A DNA stretch of 16,881 nucleotides from Aquincola sp. Its GTDB lineage: Bacteria > Pseudomonadota > Gammaproteobacteria > Burkholderiales > Burkholderiaceae_C. The position numbers and the translations under genes are program-made. Positions 1 to 6,865 of this stretch are shown here, piece after piece (positions within the stretch are counted from its first letter, which is position 1; every line of letters starts with the position of its first letter). The stretch covers positions 1 through 16,881 of the forward strand of contig JAOUIM010000025.1 of assembly GCA_029884035.1 (NCBI GenBank), written 5' to 3'. The notes under the pieces were generated by a model. The model ran no database searches. It had not been told where the DNA came from and saw only the letters and a list, made by a program, of their open reading frames with translations.

Positions 1-567
1 CGTGAAGAAGCGCCCGTGGATCCCCAGCGTGGGCACGCCGTCGATCTTGTAGGCCTCGGAAAGCTGCTTGCCCTGGCGGACCTTGGTGGCCACACCGAAG
101 GACTTGTAGGCGTCGACGAACTTGGCGCCGTCGCCGCCCGCCGATTGCACGAAGGCCGCGATATCGGCCTCCTTGTCCAAGCGCTGCCGCTGCACGTGGA
201 TGGCCGCGAAGACGCGCCGGTGCAGCGCGTCGGACATGCCGATCGCCTCGAGCGCATAGAACAACTTGGCGTAACCCTCGAACGGCGCGTTGAAGGCGGC
301 GGGCACGCGACGGAACGCCACGTCGGGCGGCAGCTTCTTGATCCACGCCTCGAGGATTGGCTCGAATGCATAGCAATGCGGGCAACCGTACGAGAAGAAC
401 TCGATCACGTCGATCTTGCCGCCTGCAGGCACCGCGACAGGCGGGTTCAGTCGGACGTAGTCGCGCCCCTCGACGGGGGCGTTAGCCTGGGCGCGCGCAA
501 TCCCGGCAGCCATCAGGGTCATCGCAGCGGTCGCGCGGGTCCAGTCTCGGCGGTTCATCGAATCCAT
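1..567 (-). CDS. dsbA: Thiol:disulfide interchange protein DsbA (3' end outside window)
   Basis: Periplasmic thiol oxidase that introduces disulfide bonds into exported proteins and is normally reoxidised by DsbB. The 189 visible residues open with an export signal (about residues 1-26, ending in an Ala-X-Ala type site, ARA-Q), followed by a thioredoxin-like fold with the DsbA active site CPHC at residues 62-65 (context FFSYGCPHCYAFEP) and the cis-proline loop GVPT near residue 179. The family is usually about 210-220 residues, so roughly the last 25-30 lie beyond the left edge. The start at 567 is preferred over the ATG at 558 because AAGGA (572-576) sits at good distance upstream. It begins 26 nt after the SPOR gene stops, so it is probably the third gene of the argS operon. 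The signal carries a twin arginine (NRRDW), a possible Tat feature. Identity is certain from the motif and context; the export route is inference. Confidence 0.95.
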   Translation of the reverse strand, partial: MDSMNRRDWTRATAAMTLMAAGIARAQANAPVEGRDYVRLNPPVAVPAGGKIDVIEFFSYGCPHCYAFEPILEAWIKKLPPDVAFRRVPAAFNAPFEGYAKLFYALEAIGMSDALHRRVFAAIHVQRQRLDKEADIAAFVQSAGGDGAKFVDAYKSFGVATKVRQGKQLSEAYKIDGVPTLGIHGRFFT

Positions 568-593
568 GTTGTCCTTATCCATTCAGTGGGTCG

Positions 594-1253
594 TCAACGT
601 TCAACTCTGACCAGTGCAGCCTCGACGCCGTTGCCAGCCAGCTTTTCCTGCAGGACGTCGGCGTCCTCCTTGCGCTCGTACGGACCGACTCGGACCCGGT
701 AGACCGTGCGGCCCGATTGCTCTCGCTCGGTCACCTTGGCCGTCACGCCCATCAGCCCGACACGCGCACGCTGCTGCTCGGCGTCTTCCTGCCGAGCATA
801 CGCGCCGACCTGCACGAAGTAAGTGAACGGGTCGGCGCCCGGTTTGGTGGACCGCGCCGTCGCGGTGGTGACCGCCGACGTGGGGGCCTGCCCGGCGAGG
901 ATCGCTGCCGGATCGCGTTTGGAAGACGGGACGCTGGCCGCTGCGGCGGTCGACTTGCCACCAGGCGCGGACAGCGGCGCGACCGCAATGCCCGCGGGCG
1001 GCGAAGTTGCCGTCGCACCCGAGGCAGGCACGCCCGGCTTAACCGGGGACTTGCCCGCGAGCGGGGCATTCGGATCCCAGTTCTTGTTGCGCTCGGCCTC
1101 GGCCGCGTCCTGCTCGGCCGTTCGCTGCGGCACCTTGTTGATGAACGGCACGGGCACCTTGGTCACGTACAGCGCGACGCCGAGCGCGAGCGCCAGGCCG
1201 ATCAGCAAACCGACGATCAATCCGATGGCGAATCCGCCGCGCTGCGAGGTCAT
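594..1253 (-). CDS. SPOR-domain inner-membrane protein (FtsN/DedD-like)
   Basis: A 219-residue bitopic membrane protein with FtsN/DedD topology. A short cytoplasmic tail is followed by one glycine/leucine-rich transmembrane helix (about 8-30), a low-complexity Ala/Pro/Ser/Thr linker (about 41-142) and a C-terminal SPOR domain (about 143-218, beginning FTYFVQVGAY and containing the second repeat YRVRVGPYERKEDAD). SPOR domains bind denuded septal peptidoglycan, so a division-site or envelope role is likely; whether it is the true FtsN cannot be decided from sequence alone. Its ATG overlaps the argS stop as ATGA, so translation is probably coupled to argS. The dsbA gene follows by 26 nt. This argS-SPOR-dsbA order is, to my knowledge, common in Burkholderiales. 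Confidence 0.9.
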   Translation of the reverse strand: MTSQRGGFAIGLIVGLLIGLALALGVALYVTKVPVPFINKVPQRTAEQDAAEAERNKNWDPNAPLAGKSPVKPGVPASGATATSPPAGIAVAPLSAPGGKSTAAAASVPSSKRDPAAILAGQAPTSAVTTATARSTKPGADPFTYFVQVGAYARQEDAEQQRARVGLMGVTAKVTEREQSGRTVYRVRVGPYERKEDADVLQEKLAGNGVEAALVRVER

Positions 1254-2965
1254 GTGCCTTGGTGCTCCATCGTATTCTCGCGTTCCATCCGCTCGGGCGC
1301 CGAGACGCCGAGCAAGCCCAGCGCGCAGGCCAGCACCTGCGCTGTGGCAGCCAGCAGCGCCATGCGCGCGCGTGCCAGGCCGGCATCATCGACCAGAAAG
1401 CGCTCGGCCGCGTAATAAGAATGAAACGCCGCAGCCACCCCGCGGGCGTAGAAGGCGACGTCGTGCGGCGCGAGGCCCGCCGCCGCCCGCGCGAGCATCG
1501 CGGGGTAGTCGGCCAGCGCGAGCATCAAAGCGGTCTCGGTGGGAGCGACCAGACGCGACAGGTCGGCGCCAATCCAGGCCGAGGGGTCGCCGCCGCGCTC
1601 GCGCCACATCGCCAGGACCGAGCAGATGCGCGCATGGGCGTACTGCACGTAGAACACCGGGTTCTCGTCGTTGCGGGCCAGCGCGAGGTCGACGTCGAAG
1701 GTGTACTCCGTATCGGCCTTGCGGCTGATGAGGAAGAAGCGCACCGCGTCGCGGCTGGTCCAGTCGATCAGGTCGCGCAGCGTCACGTAGCTGCCGGCGC
1801 GCTTGGAGATCTTCACCTCGGCGCCGCCCTTCATCACCGTCACCATCTTGTGCAGCACGTAGTCCGGGTAGCCAGGCGGGATGCCCAGGCCCGCGGCCTG
1901 CAGGCCAGTGCGCACCCGCATGACGGTGCTGTGGTGGTCCGTGCCCTGCAGGTTGATGCACTTGGTGTAGCCGCGATTCCACTTGTCAATGTGGTACGCG
2001 ACGTCGGGGACGAAATAGGTGTACGTGCCGTCGGACTTGCGCATCACGCGGTCCTTGTCGTCACCGAAGTCCGTGGTGCGCAGCCACAGAGCGCCGTCGT
2101 GCTGGTAGGTGTGTCCCGACGCGACGAGACGCTGCACCGTGGCCTCGACCTTGCCGTCGCGGTACAGGCCCGATTCGAGGAAGTAGTTGTCGAACTGCAG
2201 CCCGAAGGCCTGCAGGTCGAGGTCCTGCTCATGGCGCAGGTAGGCGACCGCGAACTGCCGGATGCCGTCGAGGTCGTCCGGATCGCCCGACGCGGTGTAC
2301 GCGCGGTCGTCGGCTTGCACTGTCTTGCCGGCAAGGAAGTCAGCTGCAATGTCGGCGATGTAGTCGCCGTTGTACGCGTCCGTCGGCCACGCTGCATCGC
2401 CGGGGCTGAGGCCGTCGATGCGCGCCTTGACCGAGTTCGCGAGCGTGGCGATCTGCACCCCGGCGTCGTTGTAATAGAACTCGCGCGTGACTTGCCAGCC
2501 CTGGGTGGCGTAGAGGCTGCACAGCGCATCACCGAGTGCGGCCTGGCGCGCGTGTCCCAGGTGCAGCGGCCCGGTGGGGTTCGCCGACACGAACTCGACC
2601 AGCAGGTGGTGGCCGTTGGGCGGCTGATTGCCATAGCGGTCGCCCGCGGCCAGCACCTCGGCCACCACGGCCTGCTTGGCCACATCGGCCAGGCGCAGGT
2701 TGATGAACCCTGGGCCGGCAATCTCCAGCGCACCGACCCAGCGCTGCACTGCAGCCTGCCGTCGCAACGCCGAGACCAGACGCTGCGCGAGTTCACGCGG
2801 CGGGCTCTTGATCATCTTGGCCAGCGGCATCGCGGCGGTGATGGCCAGGTCGCCATGCGCCGCCTGCTTGGGCGACTCGAACGCCGGCGCGAGGCCATGG
2901 CCCGGAACGATCTCATCGAGCGCGCGGGCTAGCGCGGTGAGCAGCTCCTGCTGGGCTTGGATCAT
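1250..2965 (-). CDS. argS: Arginyl-tRNA synthetase
   Basis: Class I aminoacyl-tRNA synthetase that charges tRNA-Arg with arginine in the cytoplasm. At 571 residues it is of normal family length. The order is: N-terminal Add-1 (Arg-S) domain (about 1-100); Rossmann catalytic core with the HIGH-type motif HLGH at 135-138 in the context ANPTGPLHLGHAR; KMSKS-type loop KISKR at 385-389 (context EVKISKRAGSYVTLRDL); and a helical DALR anticodon-binding domain from about 435 to the end. The tail runs about ten residues past the usual LLGVSAPERM ending, and its stop overlaps the next gene's start. The ATG at 2965 has no clear Shine-Dalgarno sequence, but a -10-like TAGAAT lies 6 nt before it. First gene of the argS-SPOR-dsbA operon, divergent from the kinase gene. 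Confidence 0.98.
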   Translation of the reverse strand: MIQAQQELLTALARALDEIVPGHGLAPAFESPKQAAHGDLAITAAMPLAKMIKSPPRELAQRLVSALRRQAAVQRWVGALEIAGPGFINLRLADVAKQAVVAEVLAAGDRYGNQPPNGHHLLVEFVSANPTGPLHLGHARQAALGDALCSLYATQGWQVTREFYYNDAGVQIATLANSVKARIDGLSPGDAAWPTDAYNGDYIADIAADFLAGKTVQADDRAYTASGDPDDLDGIRQFAVAYLRHEQDLDLQAFGLQFDNYFLESGLYRDGKVEATVQRLVASGHTYQHDGALWLRTTDFGDDKDRVMRKSDGTYTYFVPDVAYHIDKWNRGYTKCINLQGTDHHSTVMRVRTGLQAAGLGIPPGYPDYVLHKMVTVMKGGAEVKISKRAGSYVTLRDLIDWTSRDAVRFFLISRKADTEYTFDVDLALARNDENPVFYVQYAHARICSVLAMWRERGGDPSAWIGADLSRLVAPTETALMLALADYPAMLARAAAGLAPHDVAFYARGVAAAFHSYYAAERFLVDDAGLARARMALLAATAQVLACALGLLGVSAPERMERENTMEHQGT

Positions 2966-2971
2966 GGGCCG

Positions 2972-2977
2972 ATTCTA
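2972..2977 (-). promoter_or_regulatory. Candidate -10 hexamer for argS (TAGAAT)
   Basis: On the minus strand TAGAAT is followed by six bases (CGGCCC) and then the argS ATG. A transcript starting at the usual distance from a -10 element would begin at or next to the start codon, giving a leaderless or nearly leaderless message. I see no good -35 at 16-18 bp (GATGCG at 17 bp), so the call rests on the hexamer and the absence of a Shine-Dalgarno sequence. Confidence 0.3.
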
Positions 2978-3118
2978 GAAGCCGGCACCAGGCTCGCATC
3001 CGTCCCCGCTGCATGCCACACCGGCGCATTGCGTTCGTGGTGGACATCACGCTAGCCGGCACTCCCTTCCGACTCGGACGTTCGCACGATCGTGCGCCGC
3101 AGCTACCCTCGGCAGGCG

Positions 3119-4465
3119 ATGCGCCCCGATACCGAACGTTACCGCCAGCTGCCGCGAAAGATCGGCAAGTACCGTGTGCTCGCGCGCTTGGGCGAGGGCG
3201 CGACCAGCGAGGTGTTCCATGCCCGCGACGACTTCCATCGCCGCGATGTGGCAATCAAGTGCGTGCGTCCGCCCAGCGACATCGATGCCAGCGGCGGCGA
3301 CAGCCAGTTCTACGAGCGCTTCTTCGCGGCCGAAGCGGCACTCGTGGGGCGGCTCGAACATCCGAATGTGGTCCAGATCTACGACGCGGTGGCGGATGTG
3401 GAAAGCCCGCATCTCGTGATGGAGTATGTGCCGGGCACCACTCTGAAGAGCTTCTGCCGCGCGGATGCGCTGCTGTCGCTCGAGCAGATCGTCGAGATCG
3501 GCTTCAAGTGCGCAATGGCGCTCGGCTACGTGGCGCGGCAAGGGCTGATCCACCGCGATGTCAAGCCGGCCAACCTGCTCGCTGTGATGGATGGCGAAAA
3601 GGTGATCGATGTGAAGGTCAGCGACTTCGGCAGCGTGCTGCAGCTCGATGCCGACCGCACGCAAGTCCAGCGCGTCGGCTCGCTGGCCTACATGTCTCCC
3701 GAACAGCTCGACGGTGCGGAGCTCGACACGCGCGCCGATATGTATTCGCTCGCCGCCGTGCTGTATCACCTGATCGCCGGTCGGCCGCCGTTCGAAGGGC
3801 CGACCCAGGCCGCGCTGATGCAGCAGGTCTTCAATGAGGCCCCGGCACCGCTGGCCGCGCTGCGCGCGGGCGTGCCCGACAGCCTGGATGCCCTGGTGCG
3901 CGGCGCCCTGGCCAAGCAACCGGCCGAGCGTCCGGCCGACTGGGACGCTTTTGCCCAGTCGCTGGCTGGTGTGATCGCGCGACGTGAGGTGCCGCGCGGC
4001 CGCGTGCAGGGCGTGCTCGACTCGGAACGTTTCAGCCTGCTGCGCTCGCTGGAATTCTTCGGCGCCTTCGGCGACGTCGAGCTCTGGGAGGTGGTGCACC
4101 GCGCCAAGTGGCAGCGCTTCGCCTTCGGCCACACCCTTTACCGCAAGGGACAGGAAGGCGGCAGCTTCCACATCCTTGCCGCCGGCGAAGTCGAAGTCTT
4201 CCGCGACGGGCGCAAGGTTGCCGAGCTCGCGCGCGGCACCTCGGTGGGCGAGATGGCCTACCTGGCGCCCAGCGAGGAGCTTCGTCTACACCGTGCCGAC
4301 GTGATCGTTTCGCAGCCGTGCACCACGATCTCGTTCACGCCCCAGACGCTGGCGCAGCTCACCATGGGCACCCGGCACCGCTTCGACGACGCCTTCATCA
4401 AGGTGCTTGTGCGGCGGCTGCATGCCGCGCACGAGGCGCTCGACCATCCGCGCCGCATCCTTTGA
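3119..4465 (+). CDS. Ser/Thr protein kinase with C-terminal cyclic-nucleotide-binding domain
   Basis: A soluble Hanks-type (eukaryotic-like) kinase of 448 residues; no transmembrane segment is visible. Numbered from the ATG at 3119, the kinase domain spans about 15-280. It has a glycine-rich loop (GEGATSEVF), the ATP lysine in VAIK (Lys47), the catalytic HRDVKPAN (Asp147), the metal-binding DFG (Asp169) and SPE in place of APE (193-195), so it should be active. From about 307 to 416 follows a CRP-type cyclic-nucleotide-binding domain with a phosphate-binding-cassette-like stretch: GE in VGEMAYL, then Arg-Ala in LHRADV. The order is the reverse of eukaryotic PKG, where the nucleotide domains come first. 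A GTG at 3092 would add nine residues; I prefer the ATG because homology starts just after it. The gene appears monocistronic. Substrate and ligand (cAMP, cGMP or none) are unknown. Confidence 0.92.
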   Translation: MRPDTERYRQLPRKIGKYRVLARLGEGATSEVFHARDDFHRRDVAIKCVRPPSDIDASGGDSQFYERFFAAEAALVGRLEHPNVVQIYDAVADVESPHLVMEYVPGTTLKSFCRADALLSLEQIVEIGFKCAMALGYVARQGLIHRDVKPANLLAVMDGEKVIDVKVSDFGSVLQLDADRTQVQRVGSLAYMSPEQLDGAELDTRADMYSLAAVLYHLIAGRPPFEGPTQAALMQQVFNEAPAPLAALRAGVPDSLDALVRGALAKQPAERPADWDAFAQSLAGVIARREVPRGRVQGVLDSERFSLLRSLEFFGAFGDVELWEVVHRAKWQRFAFGHTLYRKGQEGGSFHILAAGEVEVFRDGRKVAELARGTSVGEMAYLAPSEELRLHRADVIVSQPCTTISFTPQTLAQLTMGTRHRFDDAFIKVLVRRLHAAHEALDHPRRIL

Positions 4466-4495
4466 GCCCCTGTTCACCATCGCTGTCCACCGGGC

Positions 4496-4512
4496 AGCGC
4501 GCACGCGCGTTT
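4496..4512 (+). terminator. Weak hairpin with short T run after the kinase gene
   Basis: A six-pair stem (one G-T wobble) with loop CACG is followed by only a single unpaired T. It lies about 30 nt after the kinase stop codon. The stem is short and the T run minimal, so termination here is possible but weakly supported. Confidence 0.25.
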
Positions 4513-4518
4513 GATCAC

Positions 4519-4547
4519 TTGCCGGCCTGAACACAAGCTGCTTCAAT
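4519..4547 (+). promoter_or_regulatory. Candidate sigma-70 promoter for the PsiF-family gene
   Basis: TTGCCG (4519-4524) and TTCAAT (4542-4547) match the -35 and -10 consensus at four of six positions each and are separated by exactly 17 bp. Transcription would begin about 48 nt before the ATG at 4603. I see no PHO-box-like repeat. Chance matches of this quality are not rare. Confidence 0.33.
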
Positions 4548-4602
4548 CCGGCGCGGCAATCGTGCCGATGCCCCCAACCCTAGAGGATCGAGGAGAAACC
4601 CG

Positions 4603-4992
4603 ATGAAGCAACTGATGACCGCCGCCGCCTTGGCGCTGGCCGTGTTCGCCGCCCCGACGTTCGCGGCCAGCCATGCCGCGGCTGCCCCGGCGATGGGCGC
4701 CAAGCCCGCCGCGTCAGCGCCCGCGATGGCTGCAAAGCCAGCGCCTGCCGCGCCCGCCGCCGCTGAGAAGAAGCCCACCGCCCAGCAGTCGAAGATGGCC
4801 GCCTGCAACCAGCAAGCGGGTGAAAAGAAAGGCGACGAGCGCAAGGCGTTCATGAAGACCTGCCTGTCGGCCAAGGCCGATGGCCGTGCCGTGCAGCAGG
4901 AGAAGATGAAGGCCTGCAATGCCAGCGCCGGCGACAAGAAGGGTGACGAGCGCAAGGCGTTCATGAAGGAATGCCTCAGCAAGAAGGCCTGA
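4603..4992 (+). CDS. Secreted PsiF-repeat family protein
   Basis: A 129-residue exported protein. A Sec signal peptide covers about residues 1-21 (hydrophobic AAALALAVFA, cleavage near TFAA). A low-complexity Ala/Pro/Lys linker with repeated AMxAKPA units follows (about 24-56), then two PsiF repeats (about 61-89 and 98-126). Each repeat has a QQxKMxACN start, a KKGDERKAFMK core and a final Cys. The cysteines come in matching pairs (68/87 and 105/124, offset 37 residues). PsiF of E. coli is phosphate-starvation induced but has no known biochemical function, so none is assigned here. The start is well supported by AGGAGA at 4591-4596, 6 nt before the ATG. A strong hairpin terminator follows 13 nt after the stop. 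Confidence 0.9.
   Translation: MKQLMTAAALALAVFAAPTFAASHAAAAPAMGAKPAASAPAMAAKPAPAAPAAAEKKPTAQQSKMAACNQQAGEKKGDERKAFMKTCLSAKADGRAVQQEKMKACNASAGDKKGDERKAFMKECLSKKA
4834..4968 (+). repeat. Exact 24-nt internal direct repeat in the PsiF-family gene
   Basis: Positions 4834-4857 and 4945-4968 are identical (starting GACGAGCGC, ending TTCATGAAG), 111 nt apart, which is exactly 37 codons. They encode the DERKAFMK core of the two PsiF repeats. Flanking bases also match but with third-position changes, so the repeats arose by internal duplication and have been kept nearly identical over the core. Confidence 0.9.
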
Positions 4993-5005
4993 TTCGCCTG
5001 CCCCC

Positions 5006-5033
5006 GGGAGCGGCTATCGCCGCTCCCCCTTTT
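5006..5033 (+). terminator. Rho-independent terminator after the PsiF-family gene
   Basis: A perfect 9-bp GC-rich stem (5006-5014 with 5019-5027) closes a TATC loop and is followed by CC and four T residues. It lies 13 nt after the stop codon. A second copy of the downstream arm, part of a 15-nt direct repeat (5017-5031 and 5033-5047), follows at once and could also pair with the upstream arm. Confidence 0.8.
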
Positions 5034-5107
5034 CGCCGCTCCCCCTTCTTCTTGGGGCGACGCCAGTGGACCGGCCAGGCCGGAACCACGGTGTCCGCTG
5101 GGCTAAC

Positions 5108-6019
5108 TCAGGCGGCCAGCTTCCAGTAGCTGGGGTCGCCCCAGCTGTGCTTGAGGAAGTCGAGCCACAGCCGCACCCGCAGAGGCAGGTGCTTGCGCTG
5201 GGGAAAGACGACGTAGATGCCGTTCGGCGGTGCCGCGTACTCGTCGAGAACGCTGACCAGGCGCCCTTCGGCGATGTCTTCAACGACCTCCCAGGTGCTG
5301 CGCCAGGCGATACCCATCCCTTGCACGCACCACTCGTGTAGGACCTGACCGTCGCTGCAGTCGAGCCGCCCGCTCGGGCGCAAGTGCGTGACCGCGCCAT
5401 CGACGGTGAAGGCCCAGCCCCGCGTCTGGCTGGCGTCCGAACTGAGCGTCAGGCATTCGTGGCGGGACAGCTCATTCGGTGACTTCGGCGTGCCCGCCCG
5501 CTTCAGGTACGACGGCGCGGCAACGCACTGGCGGCGGTTGTCGGCCAGGCGCACGCTGACCAGGCTGGAGTCGGGCAGGTCGCCCACCCGCACCGCGCAA
5601 TCGAAGCTTTCGTTGACGATGTCGACGACACGGTCCGACAGGTTCAGCGAGACGTGAACGTCCGGGTGTTGCGCGAGGAATCTGGGCACCATCGGCGCGA
5701 CGTGTCTGCGGCCGAAGCCGGCGGGCGCCGTAATCCGCAAGTAGCCACTGGCTTTCACGCCACCGGCGCTGACGCTGGCCTCCGCGTTCGACAGGTCCGC
5801 CAGCACGCGCTGACAGTCGTCGAGGAAGGCGCTTCCCTCGTGGGTCAATGTGATTCGCCGCGTGGTGCGCACCATGAGCTTGACGCCCAGGCGCTCCTCG
5901 AGTGCGTCGATCCTTCGGCCGATCACCGCCGGGGCCACTCCCTCGGCCTTGGCCGCTGCGGTCAGGCTGCCCTTGGTGGCCACGCCGACAAAGGATTCGA
6001 TCTGCTTGAGCTTGTCCAT
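5108..6019 (-). CDS. LysR-family transcriptional regulator (CrgA-like subgroup)
   Basis: A DNA-binding regulator of 303 residues, normal for the family. The N-terminal winged helix-turn-helix covers about 1-60 (MDKLKQIESFV, recognition region around GSLTAAAKAEGVAPAVIGRR, then LEERLGVKLMVRTTR). After a linker helix the effector-binding domain starts near 90 (GYLRITAPAGFGRRHVAP) and runs to about 297. The GYLRI/APAGFG wording resembles the CrgA-like subgroup. It is transcribed divergently from the dehalogenase-glcB pair across a 166-nt intergenic region, the classic layout for a LysR protein that controls its neighbour and itself. The effector is unknown. No Shine-Dalgarno sequence is obvious. 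Its 3' end faces the terminator of the PsiF-family gene. Confidence 0.93.
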   Translation of the reverse strand: MDKLKQIESFVGVATKGSLTAAAKAEGVAPAVIGRRIDALEERLGVKLMVRTTRRITLTHEGSAFLDDCQRVLADLSNAEASVSAGGVKASGYLRITAPAGFGRRHVAPMVPRFLAQHPDVHVSLNLSDRVVDIVNESFDCAVRVGDLPDSSLVSVRLADNRRQCVAAPSYLKRAGTPKSPNELSRHECLTLSSDASQTRGWAFTVDGAVTHLRPSGRLDCSDGQVLHEWCVQGMGIAWRSTWEVVEDIAEGRLVSVLDEYAAPPNGIYVVFPQRKHLPLRVRLWLDFLKHSWGDPSYWKLAA

Positions 6020-6149
6020 CTGTCAGCGCGTGACGGGCTCCTGCAAGGACACCTCGCGGTCCACAGGATGGAACCTCGGATGTCGAAAACCTGACCATTC
6101 CACGCCCCGATTTTGCATGGTTGTCACGAATCCAACCCATTCTTGTCGC

Positions 6150-6178
6150 TTAATGTCGGCCTCTGCGCGCAATAGAGT
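6150..6178 (+). promoter_or_regulatory. Candidate promoter of the dehalogenase-glcB pair
   Basis: TAGAGT (6173-6178) resembles a -10 element and sits 7 nt before the dehalogenase ATG. TTAATG (6150-6155) is at 17-bp spacing but matches the -35 consensus at only three positions. The weak -35 would fit an activator-dependent promoter such as one served by the divergent LysR protein. I did not find a convincing T-N11-A operator. Confidence 0.25.
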
Positions 6179-6185
6179 GAACCCC

Positions 6186-6857
6186 ATGCACCGCCCCAAG
6201 GCCGTCCTGTTCGACGCGTTCGGCACCCTGTTCGACGTCTACAGCGTCTCGCACGTTGCCGAACAGCTGTTCCCGGGTCGCGGGGAGAAGCTTGCACTGC
6301 TGTGGCGCGACAAGCAGATCGAGTACACGCGTCTGCTCACGATGAGCAACCGCTACATGCCGTTCTGGGACATCACCTGCGCCAGCCTGCGCTATGCCGT
6401 CGAGCGCTTCGAGCTGCCGCTGGACGCTGCGGGTGAAGCCCAGCTGCTCAACCAGTACCGGCACCTGTCGGCGTTCCCGGAGAACAAGCCCGTGCTCACC
6501 GAGTTGAAGAAGCGCGGCGTTCCGGCGGGCATTCTGTCCAACGGCGATCCGGCCATGCTCGCGGTGGCGATCCGCAGTGCAGGTTTCAAGGAACTGCTTG
6601 CGCATGTGCTCTCGGTCGACTCGGTCAAACGGTTCAAGACCGACCCCGCCGCGTACGCGCTGGGGCCCTCGGCGCTGGGCCTGCCGGCCAAGGACATCCT
6701 CTTCGTGTCCAGCAACTGCTGGGACGCGATCGGCGCGACCTGGTACGGCTACACGACGCTGTGGGTCAACCGCCAGGGTGCGCCGCTGGAGCAGCTTCAC
6801 ACCGATCCCACTCGAGTTGGCGCCTCCCTCCGCGAGGTGCTGTCCTTCTTTCCCTGA
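6186..6857 (+). CDS. (S)-2-haloacid dehalogenase, type II (HAD superfamily)
   Basis: A cytoplasmic hydrolase of 223 residues predicted to convert (S)-2-haloacids to (R)-2-hydroxyacids, for example chloroacetate to glycolate, through an aspartyl-ester intermediate. All nine residues I recall as essential in Pseudomonas L-DEX YL are present, at the same numbers: Asp10, Thr14, Arg41, Ser118, Lys151, Tyr157, Ser175, Asn177 and Asp180. Pocket residues Phe60, Asn119 and Trp179 also match, whereas Tyr12 is Phe and Gln42 is Asp, which could change substrate range. The start at 6186 is chosen because the motif DAFGTLFD then falls at residue 10; the open frame runs far upstream but would read antisense through the LysR gene. 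It ends 8 nt before glcB and is probably co-transcribed with it. Activity on haloacids is inferred; a phosphatase role is unlikely given the Arg41 and Trp179 signature. Confidence 0.9.
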   Translation: MHRPKAVLFDAFGTLFDVYSVSHVAEQLFPGRGEKLALLWRDKQIEYTRLLTMSNRYMPFWDITCASLRYAVERFELPLDAAGEAQLLNQYRHLSAFPENKPVLTELKKRGVPAGILSNGDPAMLAVAIRSAGFKELLAHVLSVDSVKRFKTDPAAYALGPSALGLPAKDILFVSSNCWDAIGATWYGYTTLWVNRQGAPLEQLHTDPTRVGASLREVLSFFP

Positions 6858-6865
6858 GAACCCGA

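Noticed and set aside
1259..2932. A 557-codon open frame opposite argS.
   Set aside because: Same register as argS codons and no recognisable motif; a codon-bias shadow.
3047..4171. A 374-codon open frame opposite the kinase gene.
   Set aside because: In register with the kinase codons, and the kinase motifs are unmistakable on the plus strand.
5850..6185. A long N-terminal extension of the dehalogenase frame.
   Set aside because: It runs antisense through the LysR gene. Starting at 6186 places the catalytic Asp at residue 10 as in the family.
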